Numbered from the stretch's first letter, positions 1-5,707 are shown. The stretch is DNA of 8,596 bases from CAZNQW01 sp964575225 (GCA_964575225.1 CAZNQW010000169.1:1-8596); one strand, 5' to 3'. Program-made: numbers and translations. Notes: generated by a model from the letters alone, not told the origin.

Positions 1-55
1 CCCCCCCACTACACCCTATCCTACACTCTGTCCCTACCCGACGCTCTTCCGATCT
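1..55. other. Sequencing adapter remnant (Illumina P5/TruSeq) at contig edge
   Basis: Bases 23-55 match the 33-base TruSeq read-1 adapter end at 31 of 33 positions (differences at 30 and 38), finishing in the typical GCTCTTCCGATCT. Bases 1-22 fit the preceding P5 sequence only loosely, with many G or A positions read as C. This is a library artefact joined to genomic DNA at about base 56, not biology. It explains why the first gene has no start. Confidence 0.93.
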
Positions 56-56
56 C

Positions 57-536
57 GATCTACGAGAGATCGAAGAGGCCGCCAACCGCTGGCGGTGGCG
101 GCTCAAGCCGTTGAGCCATCGCCTGCGCCAGGTCCACGGCGATTTTCACCCCTTTAACCTGCTCTTTGAAGAGGGGGTCACCTTCCACGTCCTGGACCGC
201 AGCCGCGGTGAATGGGGCGAACCGGCCGATGACCTGAGCTGCCTGACGATCAACTATCTCTTTTTCTCGCTGCAACGTTGGGGTCGCCTGGACGGACCCT
301 TCCGTGCGTTGCACGACCGATTCTGGGAGCGCTATCTGTACTCGCGGCGCGATGATGAGCTGGCAGCCGTGATCCAGCCCTGGTTTGCCTGGCGGACTCT
401 GGTGTTGGCCAGTCCGCTCTGGTATCCCACCATCCAAGAGGAGGTGCGGAAAAAGCTGCTGGTTTTTGCCCGGAATGTCTTGGCCAGCGAGCGATACGAC
501 TATCGGCGGGTGAACGACTATGTGGGGGTGGACTGA
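57..536 (+). CDS. APH-family phosphotransferase, C-terminal part (5' truncated)
   Basis: The open frame enters from the contig edge and runs 159 codons to TGA 534-536; the first genomic codons (GAT CTA CGA) follow the adapter, so the start is missing. It carries the kinase catalytic motif HGDFHPFNLLF (about residues 28-38 of the visible part) and, about 10 residues on, VLDRSRGEWGEPADDL, the metal-binding Asp region of aminoglycoside-phosphotransferase-like kinases. About half of a usual 300-350 residue protein is visible. The substrate cannot be told: the family covers antibiotic, choline, homoserine and sugar kinases. Its stop shares one base with the start of the P-loop kinase gene, so the two are translationally coupled; APH domains are known to occur beside or fused to P-loop kinases (COG2187-type proteins), suggesting a joint phosphotransfer role. 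A TTG at 111 is an internal codon, not the start. Confidence 0.85.
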   Translation, partial: DLREIEEAANRWRWRLKPLSHRLRQVHGDFHPFNLLFEEGVTFHVLDRSRGEWGEPADDLSCLTINYLFFSLQRWGRLDGPFRALHDRFWERYLYSRRDDELAAVIQPWFAWRTLVLASPLWYPTIQEEVRKKLLVFARNVLASERYDYRRVNDYVGVD

Positions 537-1075
537 TGTCCACGCTCGTTCGGCCGGGGTTTGTCGTCTGGCTGACGGGGCTGCCCTCGTCAGGCAAAAC
601 GACCCTGGCCCACGCATTGGGCCGATTGCTCGCTGAGCGGGGGATCGACGCCGCCCTCCTGGATTCCGACGAGCTGCGCCGCCGCCTGACACCCAATCCG
701 ACCTATTCCGACGGGGAGCGGGATGGCTTTTACCGTACCCTGGCCATCCTGGCCGAATTGCTGGCTGCCCATGGGGTGAATGTCCTGATCGCCGCTACCG
801 CTCCCAAGCGAGAGCACCGCCAGGCGGCCCGCGACCGAATCAGCCGTTTTGCCGAGGTGCATGTGGATTGTCCCCCCGAGGTGTGCCGGGCGCGGGATCC
901 CAAGGGTTTGTGGCGACGGGCAGACCGGGGCGAGATCAACACGTTGCCGGGGGCCGGCGCGCCGTATGAGGCGCCGGAAGCGCCCGAGGTGCGAATCGAC
1001 ACGTCGTGTCGCCCGGTGGACGCCGCGGCGCGGGAGATTCTGGCGCAGTTGGACGCCCAGGGCTTCTGGGCATGA
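536..1075 (+). CDS. cysC: Adenylylsulfate (APS) kinase-like P-loop protein
   Basis: 179 residues, the usual length for APS kinase, which phosphorylates adenylylsulfate to PAPS in the cytosol. Walker A is GLPSSGKT (15-22); LLDSDELRRRL (41-51) matches the family LDGDNxRxGL region; DPKGLW (121-126) and PYEAPEAPEVRIDT (143-156) match the conserved C-terminal family motifs closely. Deviations: family-typical GLSGSGKST is GLPSSGKTT, and the usual FISPFR segment is ATAPKREHR (87-95). No sulfate transporter, ATP sulfurylase or PAPS reductase is nearby; the direct partner is the APH-fold kinase upstream, overlapping by one base (TGATG). It may therefore act on something other than APS, for example in modifying a small molecule. 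Family assignment is firm, the physiological reaction is not. Confidence 0.85.
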   Translation: MSTLVRPGFVVWLTGLPSSGKTTLAHALGRLLAERGIDAALLDSDELRRRLTPNPTYSDGERDGFYRTLAILAELLAAHGVNVLIAATAPKREHRQAARDRISRFAEVHVDCPPEVCRARDPKGLWRRADRGEINTLPGAGAPYEAPEAPEVRIDTSCRPVDAAAREILAQLDAQGFWA

Positions 1076-1097
1076 GACCGTGGCGAGCAGGGGCGCC

Positions 1098-1168
1098 GTC
1101 ATGCCCGCGGAGGCGGGCATCCATTCCTGAGGCCAGGCCGGATGGACCCGCGCGTGTACGGGGGTGAC
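1098..1168. repeat. Dispersed palindromic repeat, copy 1
   Basis: Begins GTCATGCCCGCGGAGGCGGGCATCC and ends GGGGGTGAC, so the outer ends are imperfect inverted repeats (GTCAtgCCCG against GTCAccCCCG), and the left half holds its own hairpin ATGCCCGC/GCGGGCAT. It fills most of the gap between the kinase and methyltransferase genes. Related copies lie near 2629, 2919 and 5576. Typical of REP/MITE-like intergenic repeats. Confidence 0.75.
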
Positions 1169-1222
1169 AGGGCTTTATCGCGTGAGTGCCTGCCTTGGCA
1201 GGTACTCCAGGGAGGCCATTGT

Positions 1223-1900
1223 ATGAGCCAGGGACCGCAATCCCTCATCAACCCCTTTGCCGACCCGGGCATGGTCTCGGGCTATGAGGACTGGTACCAA
1301 GGCGGAGGGCGCCGGGCCGATCTTTTGGAAAAGGCCCTTTTGAAACGGCTTCTGGCCCTTTTCCCCGACGCTGTCACCCTGTTAGAAGTCGGCAGTGGTA
1401 CAGGTCATTTCAGCCGATGGTTCGGTGACCAGGGCTTGAGCGTGGTGGGCGTGGATCGATCGCTGCCCATGCTGACCGAGGCCGTCCACCTGGACGGCCC
1501 GCCCTGGGTGCGGGGCGATGCTTTGAGCCTTCCCTTTCCGGCGCGCAGCGTGGACCTGGTGGCGATAATCACCACTCTGGAATTCTTGCCGAACCCCACC
1601 CGCGCTCTGAGCGAGGCGATGCGTGTGTGCCGTCAGGGATTGCTCCTGGGGGTGTTGAACCGCCAGAGCCTTTTGGCGCGGCAGCTTCAGAAAAAGGGTG
1701 GGCCCGTGTGGGGAGTCGCGAATTTCTACGCGGTGAACGAGTTGATCGGGCTGGCGCGGTCTGCCGCCCGCGGCCAACCGCTGGAGGTTTCGTGGCAGAC
1801 CACTCTGTGGCCGTTGTGGCCCGGGCCGCTGCCACTGCCCTGGGGTGGGTTTATCGGCATGACTATCAGGCCGGTGAAGACGGGAGGGGAGGAATCGTGA
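1223..1900 (+). CDS. Class I SAM-dependent methyltransferase (type 11)
   Basis: 225 residues from ATG 1223, which has GGGAGG at 1210-1215 in good position; the frame is open back to 1142 but that part lies in the palindromic repeat. SAM-binding motif I is LLEVGSGTG (53-61), the ribose-binding acid is Asp78 at the end of strand 2 (VVGVD), and GDALSLPF (98-105) is motif II/III. The C-terminus (WPLWPGPLPLPWGGFIGM) is the usual closing beta-hairpin. Substrate unknown; Methyltransf_11 proteins act on lipids, quinones and small metabolites. It ends in GTGA, overlapping the YkoF-like gene by 4 bases, so the two are likely made together. Confidence 0.85.
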   Translation: MSQGPQSLINPFADPGMVSGYEDWYQGGGRRADLLEKALLKRLLALFPDAVTLLEVGSGTGHFSRWFGDQGLSVVGVDRSLPMLTEAVHLDGPPWVRGDALSLPFPARSVDLVAIITTLEFLPNPTRALSEAMRVCRQGLLLGVLNRQSLLARQLQKKGGPVWGVANFYAVNELIGLARSAARGQPLEVSWQTTLWPLWPGPLPLPWGGFIGMTIRPVKTGGEES

Positions 1901-2175
1901 TCGGTATTGCCGCCCAGGTGAGTTTGTATCCTTTGCGCCAGGAATCTCTGGCGCCCGCGATCGATGAGGCCCTTGAGGTGTTTGGCGAGTACGATCTGGA
2001 CGTAAAGCCGGGTGCCATGAGCAGCGTGATCGTGGGCGATGACACGGCGGTTTTCGTCGCCTTGCAAGAGGCCCTTCGGCGGGCTGCCGGGCAAGGGGAG
2101 ATCGTGATGGTGGTCACCTTTTCCAATGCCTGCCCTGTTTCTCACGGGGGAAGCGGCGAGGTTGGACAGCGGTAG
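1897..2175 (+). CDS. YkoF-like thiamine/HMP-binding domain protein
   Basis: 92 residues from GTG 1897, which overlaps the preceding stop in GTGA. The sequence begins IGIAAQVSLYPLRQ and contains AIDEALEVF, LDVKPGAMSSVIVGDD, VFVALQEALRRA and VVTFSNACP, the order and spacing of the ferredoxin-fold thiamine-binding family (MTH1187/YkoF, Pfam Thiamine_BP). These proteins bind thiamine or hydroxymethylpyrimidine in the cytosol; YkoF of Bacillus is associated with an HMP/thiamine uptake system. No transporter or TPP riboswitch is visible here, so the ligand is inferred from the family only. The longer open frame upstream of 1897 is out-of-frame shadow of the methyltransferase. The last ~10 residues (SHGGSGEVGQR) are a loose tail. 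Confidence 0.8.
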   Translation: MIGIAAQVSLYPLRQESLAPAIDEALEVFGEYDLDVKPGAMSSVIVGDDTAVFVALQEALRRAAGQGEIVMVVTFSNACPVSHGGSGEVGQR

Positions 2176-2216
2176 AATGGATCGCCGTCCCAGGCGCGCC
2201 CCGGAACCCTAGCGGT

Positions 2217-2471
2217 TCAGCGGCGTTTCCCCCAGGTTTTTCGGGCGGCTGCCAGCGCCTCGACCTCGGACCGCAGCAGCAACCAGCGCCAGGCCCATCC
2301 CTTGGGTGCGTCGGCGTCAATCAGCATCGTCAGTTTGCCCTCATCGATAAGCTGGCTGATGCCCCAGTACTTGACGCCCAGGGTCTTTTCCGCGTCTTTG
2401 AGCGACACGACGTCTTCGGGGCCGATCCCTTCGGTATCCTCATAGACGATCCGGCAGATTTGGACGCGCAT
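2217..2471 (-). CDS. Small helix-turn-helix (excisionase-like) protein
   Basis: 84 residues from ATG 2471. This start is chosen over ATG 2495 because GGAGG lies 8 bases upstream of 2471 and because 2495 overlaps the -10 box. Residues about 26-54 (VVSLKDAEKTLGVKYWGISQLIDEGKLTMLID) look like a MerR/excisionase-type helix-turn-helix, and WRWLLLRSEVEALAAAR resembles the following wing and helix in which the residue read as a site determinant (RSEVEAL) is common in HTH_17 proteins. The C-terminus is basic (KTWGKRR). Probably a DNA-binding protein; no integrase or phage gene is next to it. It points toward the upstream operon and is monocistronic. Function unknown. Confidence 0.7.
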   Translation of the reverse strand: MRVQICRIVYEDTEGIGPEDVVSLKDAEKTLGVKYWGISQLIDEGKLTMLIDADAPKGWAWRWLLLRSEVEALAAARKTWGKRR

Positions 2472-2493
2472 GATTCTGTCCTCCCTGCGGTCC

Positions 2494-2502
2494 ATTATAG
2501 CA
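2494..2502 (-). promoter_or_regulatory. Extended -10 promoter for the HTH gene
   Basis: On the minus strand the sequence reads TGCTATAAT, i.e. consensus -10 TATAAT (2499-2494) preceded by the extended TGN element. No good -35 is found 17 bases further upstream (CTACCC). Transcription would begin near 2487, giving a leader of roughly 15 bases before ATG 2471. Confidence 0.7.
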
Positions 2503-2628
2503 TAGTTTGCGCCGTTGGGTAGCCTGGGGTTCTTTGGGTGGCGTATCGATTTCGGTGGGAAATGCTCAGATGAGATCTTGACGCGTACAGTGGCGAACGC
2601 ATTGCGATTCTAGGGCTACCTGCCTCTC

Positions 2629-2720
2629 GTCATGCCCGCCGCGAGCACCCTCGCGCATAAGCGCCTGCGTACTCGCAGGCAGCATCCAAAGGGCTGGACC
2701 CCCGCCTGCGCGGGGGTGAC
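2629..2720. repeat. Dispersed palindromic repeat, copy 2
   Basis: Starts GTCATGCCCGCC and ends GCGGGGGTGAC, again with imperfect terminal inverted repeats. Bases 2635-2663 match 27 of 29 bases of 5582-5610, and the stretch from 2662 (GCGCCTGCGTACTCGCAGGC) is repeated with small changes from 2934. An inner hairpin GCCTGCG..CGCAGGC is present. It lies in the long gene-free stretch 2472-3081. Confidence 0.8.
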
Positions 2721-2918
2721 GGTGCTCTTTGCGGCCCTACGGGAATTTCCACCGACTTGTACACACTATCGTTCTTTGGAGTGCGGCGCCTTGGCGCCGT
2801 GGTCCGTGGCTGCCCCCGAGACGGGCCATTACCGCTCTTGCAGCAGGAGCACGAGGCATGGCGGCCTGGCTCGTCAGGTACGCACGGCCAAGGTGTGACA
2901 TTCATCAATTACCGCACC
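2721..2918. other. Gene-free stretch with a short perfect hairpin
   Basis: The full gap between the HTH and S1 genes is about 610 bases. Bases 2496-2628 hold nothing recognisable. Bases 2784-2799 are a perfect inverted repeat, CGGCGCC TT GGCGCCG, probably part of another short palindromic element. Open frames here are built from repeat sequence, lack ribosome sites and show no family resemblance, so no gene is called. Confidence 0.5.
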
Positions 2919-2985
2919 GTGATGCCCGCAAAGGCGCCTGCGTATTCGCAGGCAACATCCATCCTGGGTCGGACCCCGTCTTGGC
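2919..2985. repeat. Dispersed palindromic repeat, copy 3 (partial)
   Basis: Starts GTGATGCCCGC and carries GGCGCCTGCGTATTCGCAGG followed by CAACATCC, nearly the same as part of copy 2, then GGACCCCGTC. The right terminal GGTGAC is not present, so this copy appears degenerate or truncated at its right side. Confidence 0.7.
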
Positions 2986-3015
2986 CGACTGAAAGTCCGG
3001 TCTTGGCGCGTGTTG

Positions 3016-3060
3016 AAATTGACAGCATCCCTGGGACGCGGTATAATTGGCTGTCAATTT
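3016..3060 (+). promoter_or_regulatory. Consensus sigma-70 promoter inside an 11-bp inverted repeat (S1 gene)
   Basis: TTGACA (3019-3024), a 17-base spacer and TATAAT (3042-3047) form a fully consensus promoter, with transcription expected near 3054. The -35 lies in the left arm AAATTGACAGC (3016-3026) of a perfect inverted repeat whose right arm GCTGTCAATTT is at 3050-3060, over the start site. The arms are 23 bases apart and enclose the -10. This may be a repressor operator or simply a foldable element; the promoter itself is secure. Confidence 0.85.
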
Positions 3061-3081
3061 GGCCAGACGGAGTGTGGGAAC

Positions 3082-4035
3082 GTGACTGAAGCAAACACCA
3101 TTGCCCTTGCAGACCTTGCCAAAGGGCAGCAGCTTGACGGAACCGTCAAGAAAGTGACCCTCTCGGGAGCCATCGTCGACGTAGGGGCGCCGGTGGATGG
3201 CCTGCTGCATATCTCTGACCTGGGTCAGAAGCAGGTTACCCGGACCTCGGACGTGCTTCGCGAGGGTCAAAACATCACCGTTTGGGTGAAGCGGCTCGAT
3301 CTTTCGGGAGGGCGTCTCAGCCTGACGTTGGAAGAACCTGCCAAGTTCTCCTGGGGTGACCTCAAGCCTGGCGTGAAAACCGAGGGCAAGGTGGTCCGCC
3401 TGGAGACCTTTGGCGCGTTCGTCGACATCGGCGCCGAGACCGACGGCCTGGTCCATGTCTCAGAGATGGGCAAGGGGCGCGTCTCCAAGCCCGCGGACGT
3501 CGTCCAAGAGGGCGATGTCATCGAGGTATGGATCAAGGACGCCGACCGCAAGAGCCGACGCATCAGCCTGACGATGGTGGAGCCGCCGGATGTGGACATC
3601 CGCTCGCTCATGCCTAACACAGTGTTGACCGGCCATATCGTTCGCCTGGAAAAGTACGGAGCCTTTGTGGACGTCGGCGCCGGGCGCGACGGGATGGTCC
3701 ATGTGACGGAAATGGGTCACGGCTATGTGGGCAGCCCTTCGGACATTGTCTCGGTGGGCGACCAGGTCGAGGTTCGTGTTCTGGAAGTCGATCCTCGCCG
3801 GGGTCGCATCTCGCTGAGCATGAAAGACCTGCCGAGTGAGACTGCGTTTGTGCAGCCTGAATTGGTCGAGGACCTTCCTTCTTCGATGGAGCTGGCGCTG
3901 CGCGCGGCTCTGGAGGATGAGGGATACGACTTTCCGACCAAGAGGGACACTCGCCGCCGGAAAAAGTCCAAGCGCTATCGCGACGAGATCCAGGACGAGA
4001 TTATTGCCCGTACGTTGGGCGTGCACCTCGACTAG
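3082..4035 (+). CDS. Three-S1-domain RNA-binding protein (ribosomal protein S1-like)
   Basis: 317 residues from GTG 3082, with GGAG at 3069-3072 and downstream of the consensus promoter; the frame is open further upstream but that region is promoter DNA. Three S1/OB-fold repeats lie at about 14-84, 96-165 and 178-248, each with the G-x-V..GAfVDvGa..DGLvHiSe pattern (e.g. GAFVDIGAETDGLVHVSEM). The tail is acidic then strongly basic (RDTRRRKKSKRYRDE, 288-302). It binds single-stranded RNA; three-domain S1 proteins occur in bacteria in place of the six-domain E. coli form (557 residues), where they support mRNA loading on the 30S subunit. A more general RNA-binding or RNase-associated role is possible. 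Single gene with its own promoter and terminator. Confidence 0.88.
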   Translation: MTEANTIALADLAKGQQLDGTVKKVTLSGAIVDVGAPVDGLLHISDLGQKQVTRTSDVLREGQNITVWVKRLDLSGGRLSLTLEEPAKFSWGDLKPGVKTEGKVVRLETFGAFVDIGAETDGLVHVSEMGKGRVSKPADVVQEGDVIEVWIKDADRKSRRISLTMVEPPDVDIRSLMPNTVLTGHIVRLEKYGAFVDVGAGRDGMVHVTEMGHGYVGSPSDIVSVGDQVEVRVLEVDPRRGRISLSMKDLPSETAFVQPELVEDLPSSMELALRAALEDEGYDFPTKRDTRRRKKSKRYRDEIQDEIIARTLGVHLD

Positions 4036-4076
4036 TTTCGCCCCCTGCTGATCGATTTCCCTGAGCGTGAAACCAC

Positions 4077-4106
4077 GCCCCTTGTCTCACCAGACAAGGG
4101 GCTTTT
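4077..4106 (+). terminator. Rho-independent terminator after the S1 gene
   Basis: Perfect 11-bp stem GCCCCTTGTCT / AGACAAGGGGC with loop CACC, followed by TTTT. It lies 41 bases after the S1 stop. The minus-strand operon ends only 9 bases beyond it; on that strand the following bases (GTGGTTT) are a poor U-tract, so bidirectional action is uncertain. Confidence 0.92.
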
Positions 4107-4114
4107 GGCGATCC

Positions 4115-4759
4115 TCAGGGCCTGGCAGACTCGTTCGCGACGGTGGGGCCGGGTCGGGCTACGATCAGGCGAAACAGGCCGCCCAATTTGGTCTCAGTGT
4201 GCTCGATCTCAAAGCCGTTGTGGGCGAGGACGTTTGGGGTGCGCCGGTTCAGGTGGCATCGCCCCTGCATGGCATACCAGGGGATGTTGAGTCCGTCGGC
4301 CAGCCAGCTCAGGGGACGGGCGTCGGGGCGGGTGTGCTCCAGGAGCAAAAGGCGGCCGTCGGGTTTGCGCAGGACGCGCCCCATTTCCCACAGGGCGCGG
4401 TCGGGGTCGATGACGCTGCACAGCACCAGCGCCGTGACGACGCTGTCAAAGGTATCGGCGGCAAAGGGTAGGTGTTCTGCGTTTGCCTGGCCGATCTGGG
4501 CGCGGTGATCCAGCGCCGCCGATCGCTGAAAGGCGGCGCGCAGCATTTCGGGGCTTTCGTCGACGGCCGTGATGCGCGCCTGAGGGCGATAGAAGGGCAG
4601 GTTCGCCCCGGTGCCGATGCCGATCTCGAGCACCCGCCCCTGCGCCCTTGGCAAGAGCCGCCTCCTCATCTCGCGCAACCAGAGCCTTTCCAGCAGCGCC
4701 ATGCCTCGATCGTAGGGAGCAGCCAGTTGGTCAAAGGTGGTCGTGTCAGTCAGAGTCAC
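4115..4759 (-). CDS. METTL7-like class I methyltransferase (possible thiol/chalcogen methyltransferase)
   Basis: 214 residues from GTG 4759, overlapping the end of the coiled-coil gene by 14 bases; no clear ribosome site, so coupling is likely. SAM motif I is VLEIGIGTGANLPFY (43-57), acidic ribose contact D67 (ITAVDES), NAEHLPF (93-99), then TALVLCSV (109-116) and GRLLLLEHTRP (135-145), and a late GRCHLNRRTPNVLAHNGF segment. This order (GTGANxxFY, TLVLCSV, LLEH, C-x-L-x-R) resembles the METTL7/TMT1 group, whose animal members methylate thiols and hydrogen sulfide, more than UbiE itself. I infer, without proof, a thiol, sulfide, selenide or metalloid substrate, which would suit the sulfur/redox neighbourhood. 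Quinone or lipid methylation is the alternative. Third gene of the minus-strand operon. Confidence 0.82.
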   Translation of the reverse strand: MTLTDTTTFDQLAAPYDRGMALLERLWLREMRRRLLPRAQGRVLEIGIGTGANLPFYRPQARITAVDESPEMLRAAFQRSAALDHRAQIGQANAEHLPFAADTFDSVVTALVLCSVIDPDRALWEMGRVLRKPDGRLLLLEHTRPDARPLSWLADGLNIPWYAMQGRCHLNRRTPNVLAHNGFEIEHTETKLGGLFRLIVARPGPTVANESARP

Positions 4760-4907
4760 GGGAGGCTCGCGACCGCAGGGTTTCCAGCTCTTCTTCCAGT
4801 TCCTCCAGCTCGATCATCATGGCGGCCGAGACCGAGTGTTTGGGGAGCCTGGCTCTGAGTTCCTCGATGGCGTCTTCCAATTGGGCGATTCGTTCCTGAT
4901 CCTTCAT
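4746..4907 (-). CDS. Small coiled-coil protein, 53 residues
   Basis: ATG 4907 is preceded by GAGGAGG (4918-4912) and begins 9 bases after the HAD stop; the stop is TGA 4748-4746, inside the methyltransferase start region. The product starts MKDQERIAQLEDAIEELRARL and has a second helix, MIELEELEEELETLRSRA, split by PKHSVSAAMM: two short acidic heptad-like helices, predicted to form a helical hairpin or dimer. No enzymatic motif, membrane segment or cysteine. Strong ribosome site, tight spacing on both sides and codon-like composition make it a real gene. Function unknown; perhaps a partner or scaffold of the adjacent enzymes. Confidence 0.8.
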   Translation of the reverse strand: MKDQERIAQLEDAIEELRARLPKHSVSAAMMIELEELEEELETLRSRASRDSD

Positions 4908-4916
4908 TCTGCCTCC

Positions 4917-5396
4917 TCAGGTGCGCAAGGTAGCCACGAGCCGGGCGGGATCTACAAGGAGATCCAACGCCTCGTGGATGCCGGGGGCGATCAGATCGGA
5001 CGACAGCAGGGCGGCGGTCGACAGTCCCTCGGGACCCAGCACGGCAATGCCGATGGCCGCTGCCCGCAGCATGGGGGTGTCGTTGGTGCCGTTGCCGATG
5101 GCAATGACCTGACGGGCCCCCAACGACTCGACAAAGAGGGCCTTTTGCTGGCCCTCATCCAGGCCGGTGGTGGGGGAGAGGCGGTGCGCCGGAAAGCCCA
5201 TCGCGTGATCCAGATCGGTCTGCCGGCCACGGGTGTCGGCGGTGATCCAATGAACCTGCACACCCGTCTTTTGGATCTCGGCCAGGCGTTCGGGCACCCG
5301 GTCGATGAGCTGGCCTCCCACGGCCACGGTGCCGTTGACATCGAGGACCAGGTGGTGGATTTCGTAGGAGCCCCGTCCTGGAATGGCAAGTTCCAT
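4917..5396 (-). CDS. HAD-superfamily soluble P-type-ATPase-like hydrolase
   Basis: 159 residues from ATG 5396 with GAAGG 8 bases upstream. Motif I is LVLDVNGTVAVGG (17-28), motif II ITADT (51-55), the motif III lysine probably K85 (QKALFVESLG), and motif IV IGNGTNDTPMLRAAAIGIAVLG (100-121), the GDGxNDxPxL hinge of P-type ATPases with Asn102 in place of Asp. This is the COG4087 'soluble P-type ATPase' group, about 150 residues, cytosolic, no membrane segments. It has D-x-N rather than D-x-D in motif I, common in this group from memory. Phosphatase or regulatory role; substrate unknown. First gene of the minus-strand operon driven from the operator region near 5466; its stop overlaps the ribosome site of the coiled-coil gene. 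Confidence 0.82.
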   Translation of the reverse strand: MELAIPGRGSYEIHHLVLDVNGTVAVGGQLIDRVPERLAEIQKTGVQVHWITADTRGRQTDLDHAMGFPAHRLSPTTGLDEGQQKALFVESLGARQVIAIGNGTNDTPMLRAAAIGIAVLGPEGLSTAALLSSDLIAPGIHEALDLLVDPARLVATLRT

Positions 5397-5417
5397 CTGC
5401 TCGACCTTCTTTCAAAC

Positions 5418-5446
5418 TTGACAAAGAGGAATAGCTTTGCTATGAT
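5418..5446 (+). promoter_or_regulatory. Sigma-70 promoter of the thioredoxin/selenoprotein operon
   Basis: TTGACA (5418-5423), 17-base spacer, TATGAT (5441-5446). Transcription should start near 5453, just before the palindromic operator. The leader to the thioredoxin start is about 255 bases and contains a palindromic repeat. Confidence 0.82.
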
Positions 5447-5456
5447 ACGGTTAGTC

Positions 5457-5475
5457 CATACCCCTATAGGGTATG
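5457..5475. promoter_or_regulatory. CsoR/CstR-type operator between two facing promoters
   Basis: CATACCC-CTATA-GGGTATG is a perfect 7-bp-arm palindrome of the TACCC...GGGTA kind bound by CsoR/CstR-family repressors. Its centre (5466) is 20 bases from the inner edge of each -10 box, so bound repressor would sit at +5 to +23 of both transcripts. A CsoR-family gene is in the downstream operon (6836-7126), giving a natural autoregulator. Confidence 0.75.
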
Positions 5476-5485
5476 CACGAGGGAC

Positions 5486-5514
5486 ATGATAACATAGAAG
5501 GCTCGTTTTGTCAA
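5486..5514 (-). promoter_or_regulatory. Sigma-70 promoter of the HAD/methyltransferase operon
   Basis: On the minus strand TTGACA (5514-5509), 17-base spacer, TATCAT (5491-5486). Transcription should start near 5479, run through the operator and across the opposite promoter, and reach ATG 5396 after about 83 bases. It faces the plus-strand promoter, so the two transcripts overlap by roughly 27 bases at their 5' ends. Confidence 0.82.
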
Positions 5515-5575
5515 CGCTGATTGTTGGGTGTTGTGGTGAAAAGTCGGTGGGGCTTTTAAGGGCGCAAACAACACC

Positions 5576-5665
5576 GTCGCCCCCGCCGCGAGTACCCTCG
5601 CGCACAAGCGGGGGTCCACGACCTTCCCGGTGCGTCAAGAGACAGCATCCACCGGTGGCGGGAGC
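5576..5665. repeat. Dispersed palindromic repeat, copy 4, in the thioredoxin operon leader
   Basis: Starts GTCGCCCCCGCC and shares 27 of 29 bases with copy 2 (5582-5610 against 2635-2663), then diverges; an AGCATCC matching the other copies is at 5642-5648. The right boundary is uncertain. It lies between the operator-promoter region and the thioredoxin start. The rest of the leader, 5515-5707, shows only a weak hairpin at 5539-5557 (AAAAGTC/GGCTTTT). Confidence 0.65.
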
Positions 5666-5707
5666 GCCATCTGAGGGATGGAAACGGGCGAAAAGAGGAG
5701 ATGAACC

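Noticed and set aside
1142..1222. Earlier start for the methyltransferase
   Set aside because: The extra 27 codons come from the palindromic repeat, and ATG 1223 has a well placed GGGAGG.
1627..1896. Long upstream extension of the YkoF-like gene
   Set aside because: It overlaps the methyltransferase in another frame and has no family resemblance; GTG 1897 in a GTGA overlap starts the recognisable domain.
3016..3060. Inverted repeat as a divergent promoter pair
   Set aside because: The minus-strand TTGACA in the right arm has no acceptable -10 seventeen bases downstream (CCAGGG) and no gene follows on that side until 2471.
2757..3089. Several overlapping open frames in the 2630-3090 gap
   Set aside because: They consist of repeat and promoter sequence, lack ribosome sites and match no family.
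5539..5557. Attenuator-like hairpin AAAAGTC/GGCTTTT in the leader
   Set aside because: Only a 7-bp, A/T-rich stem with a G-U pair and no T-run afterwards; too weak to call.
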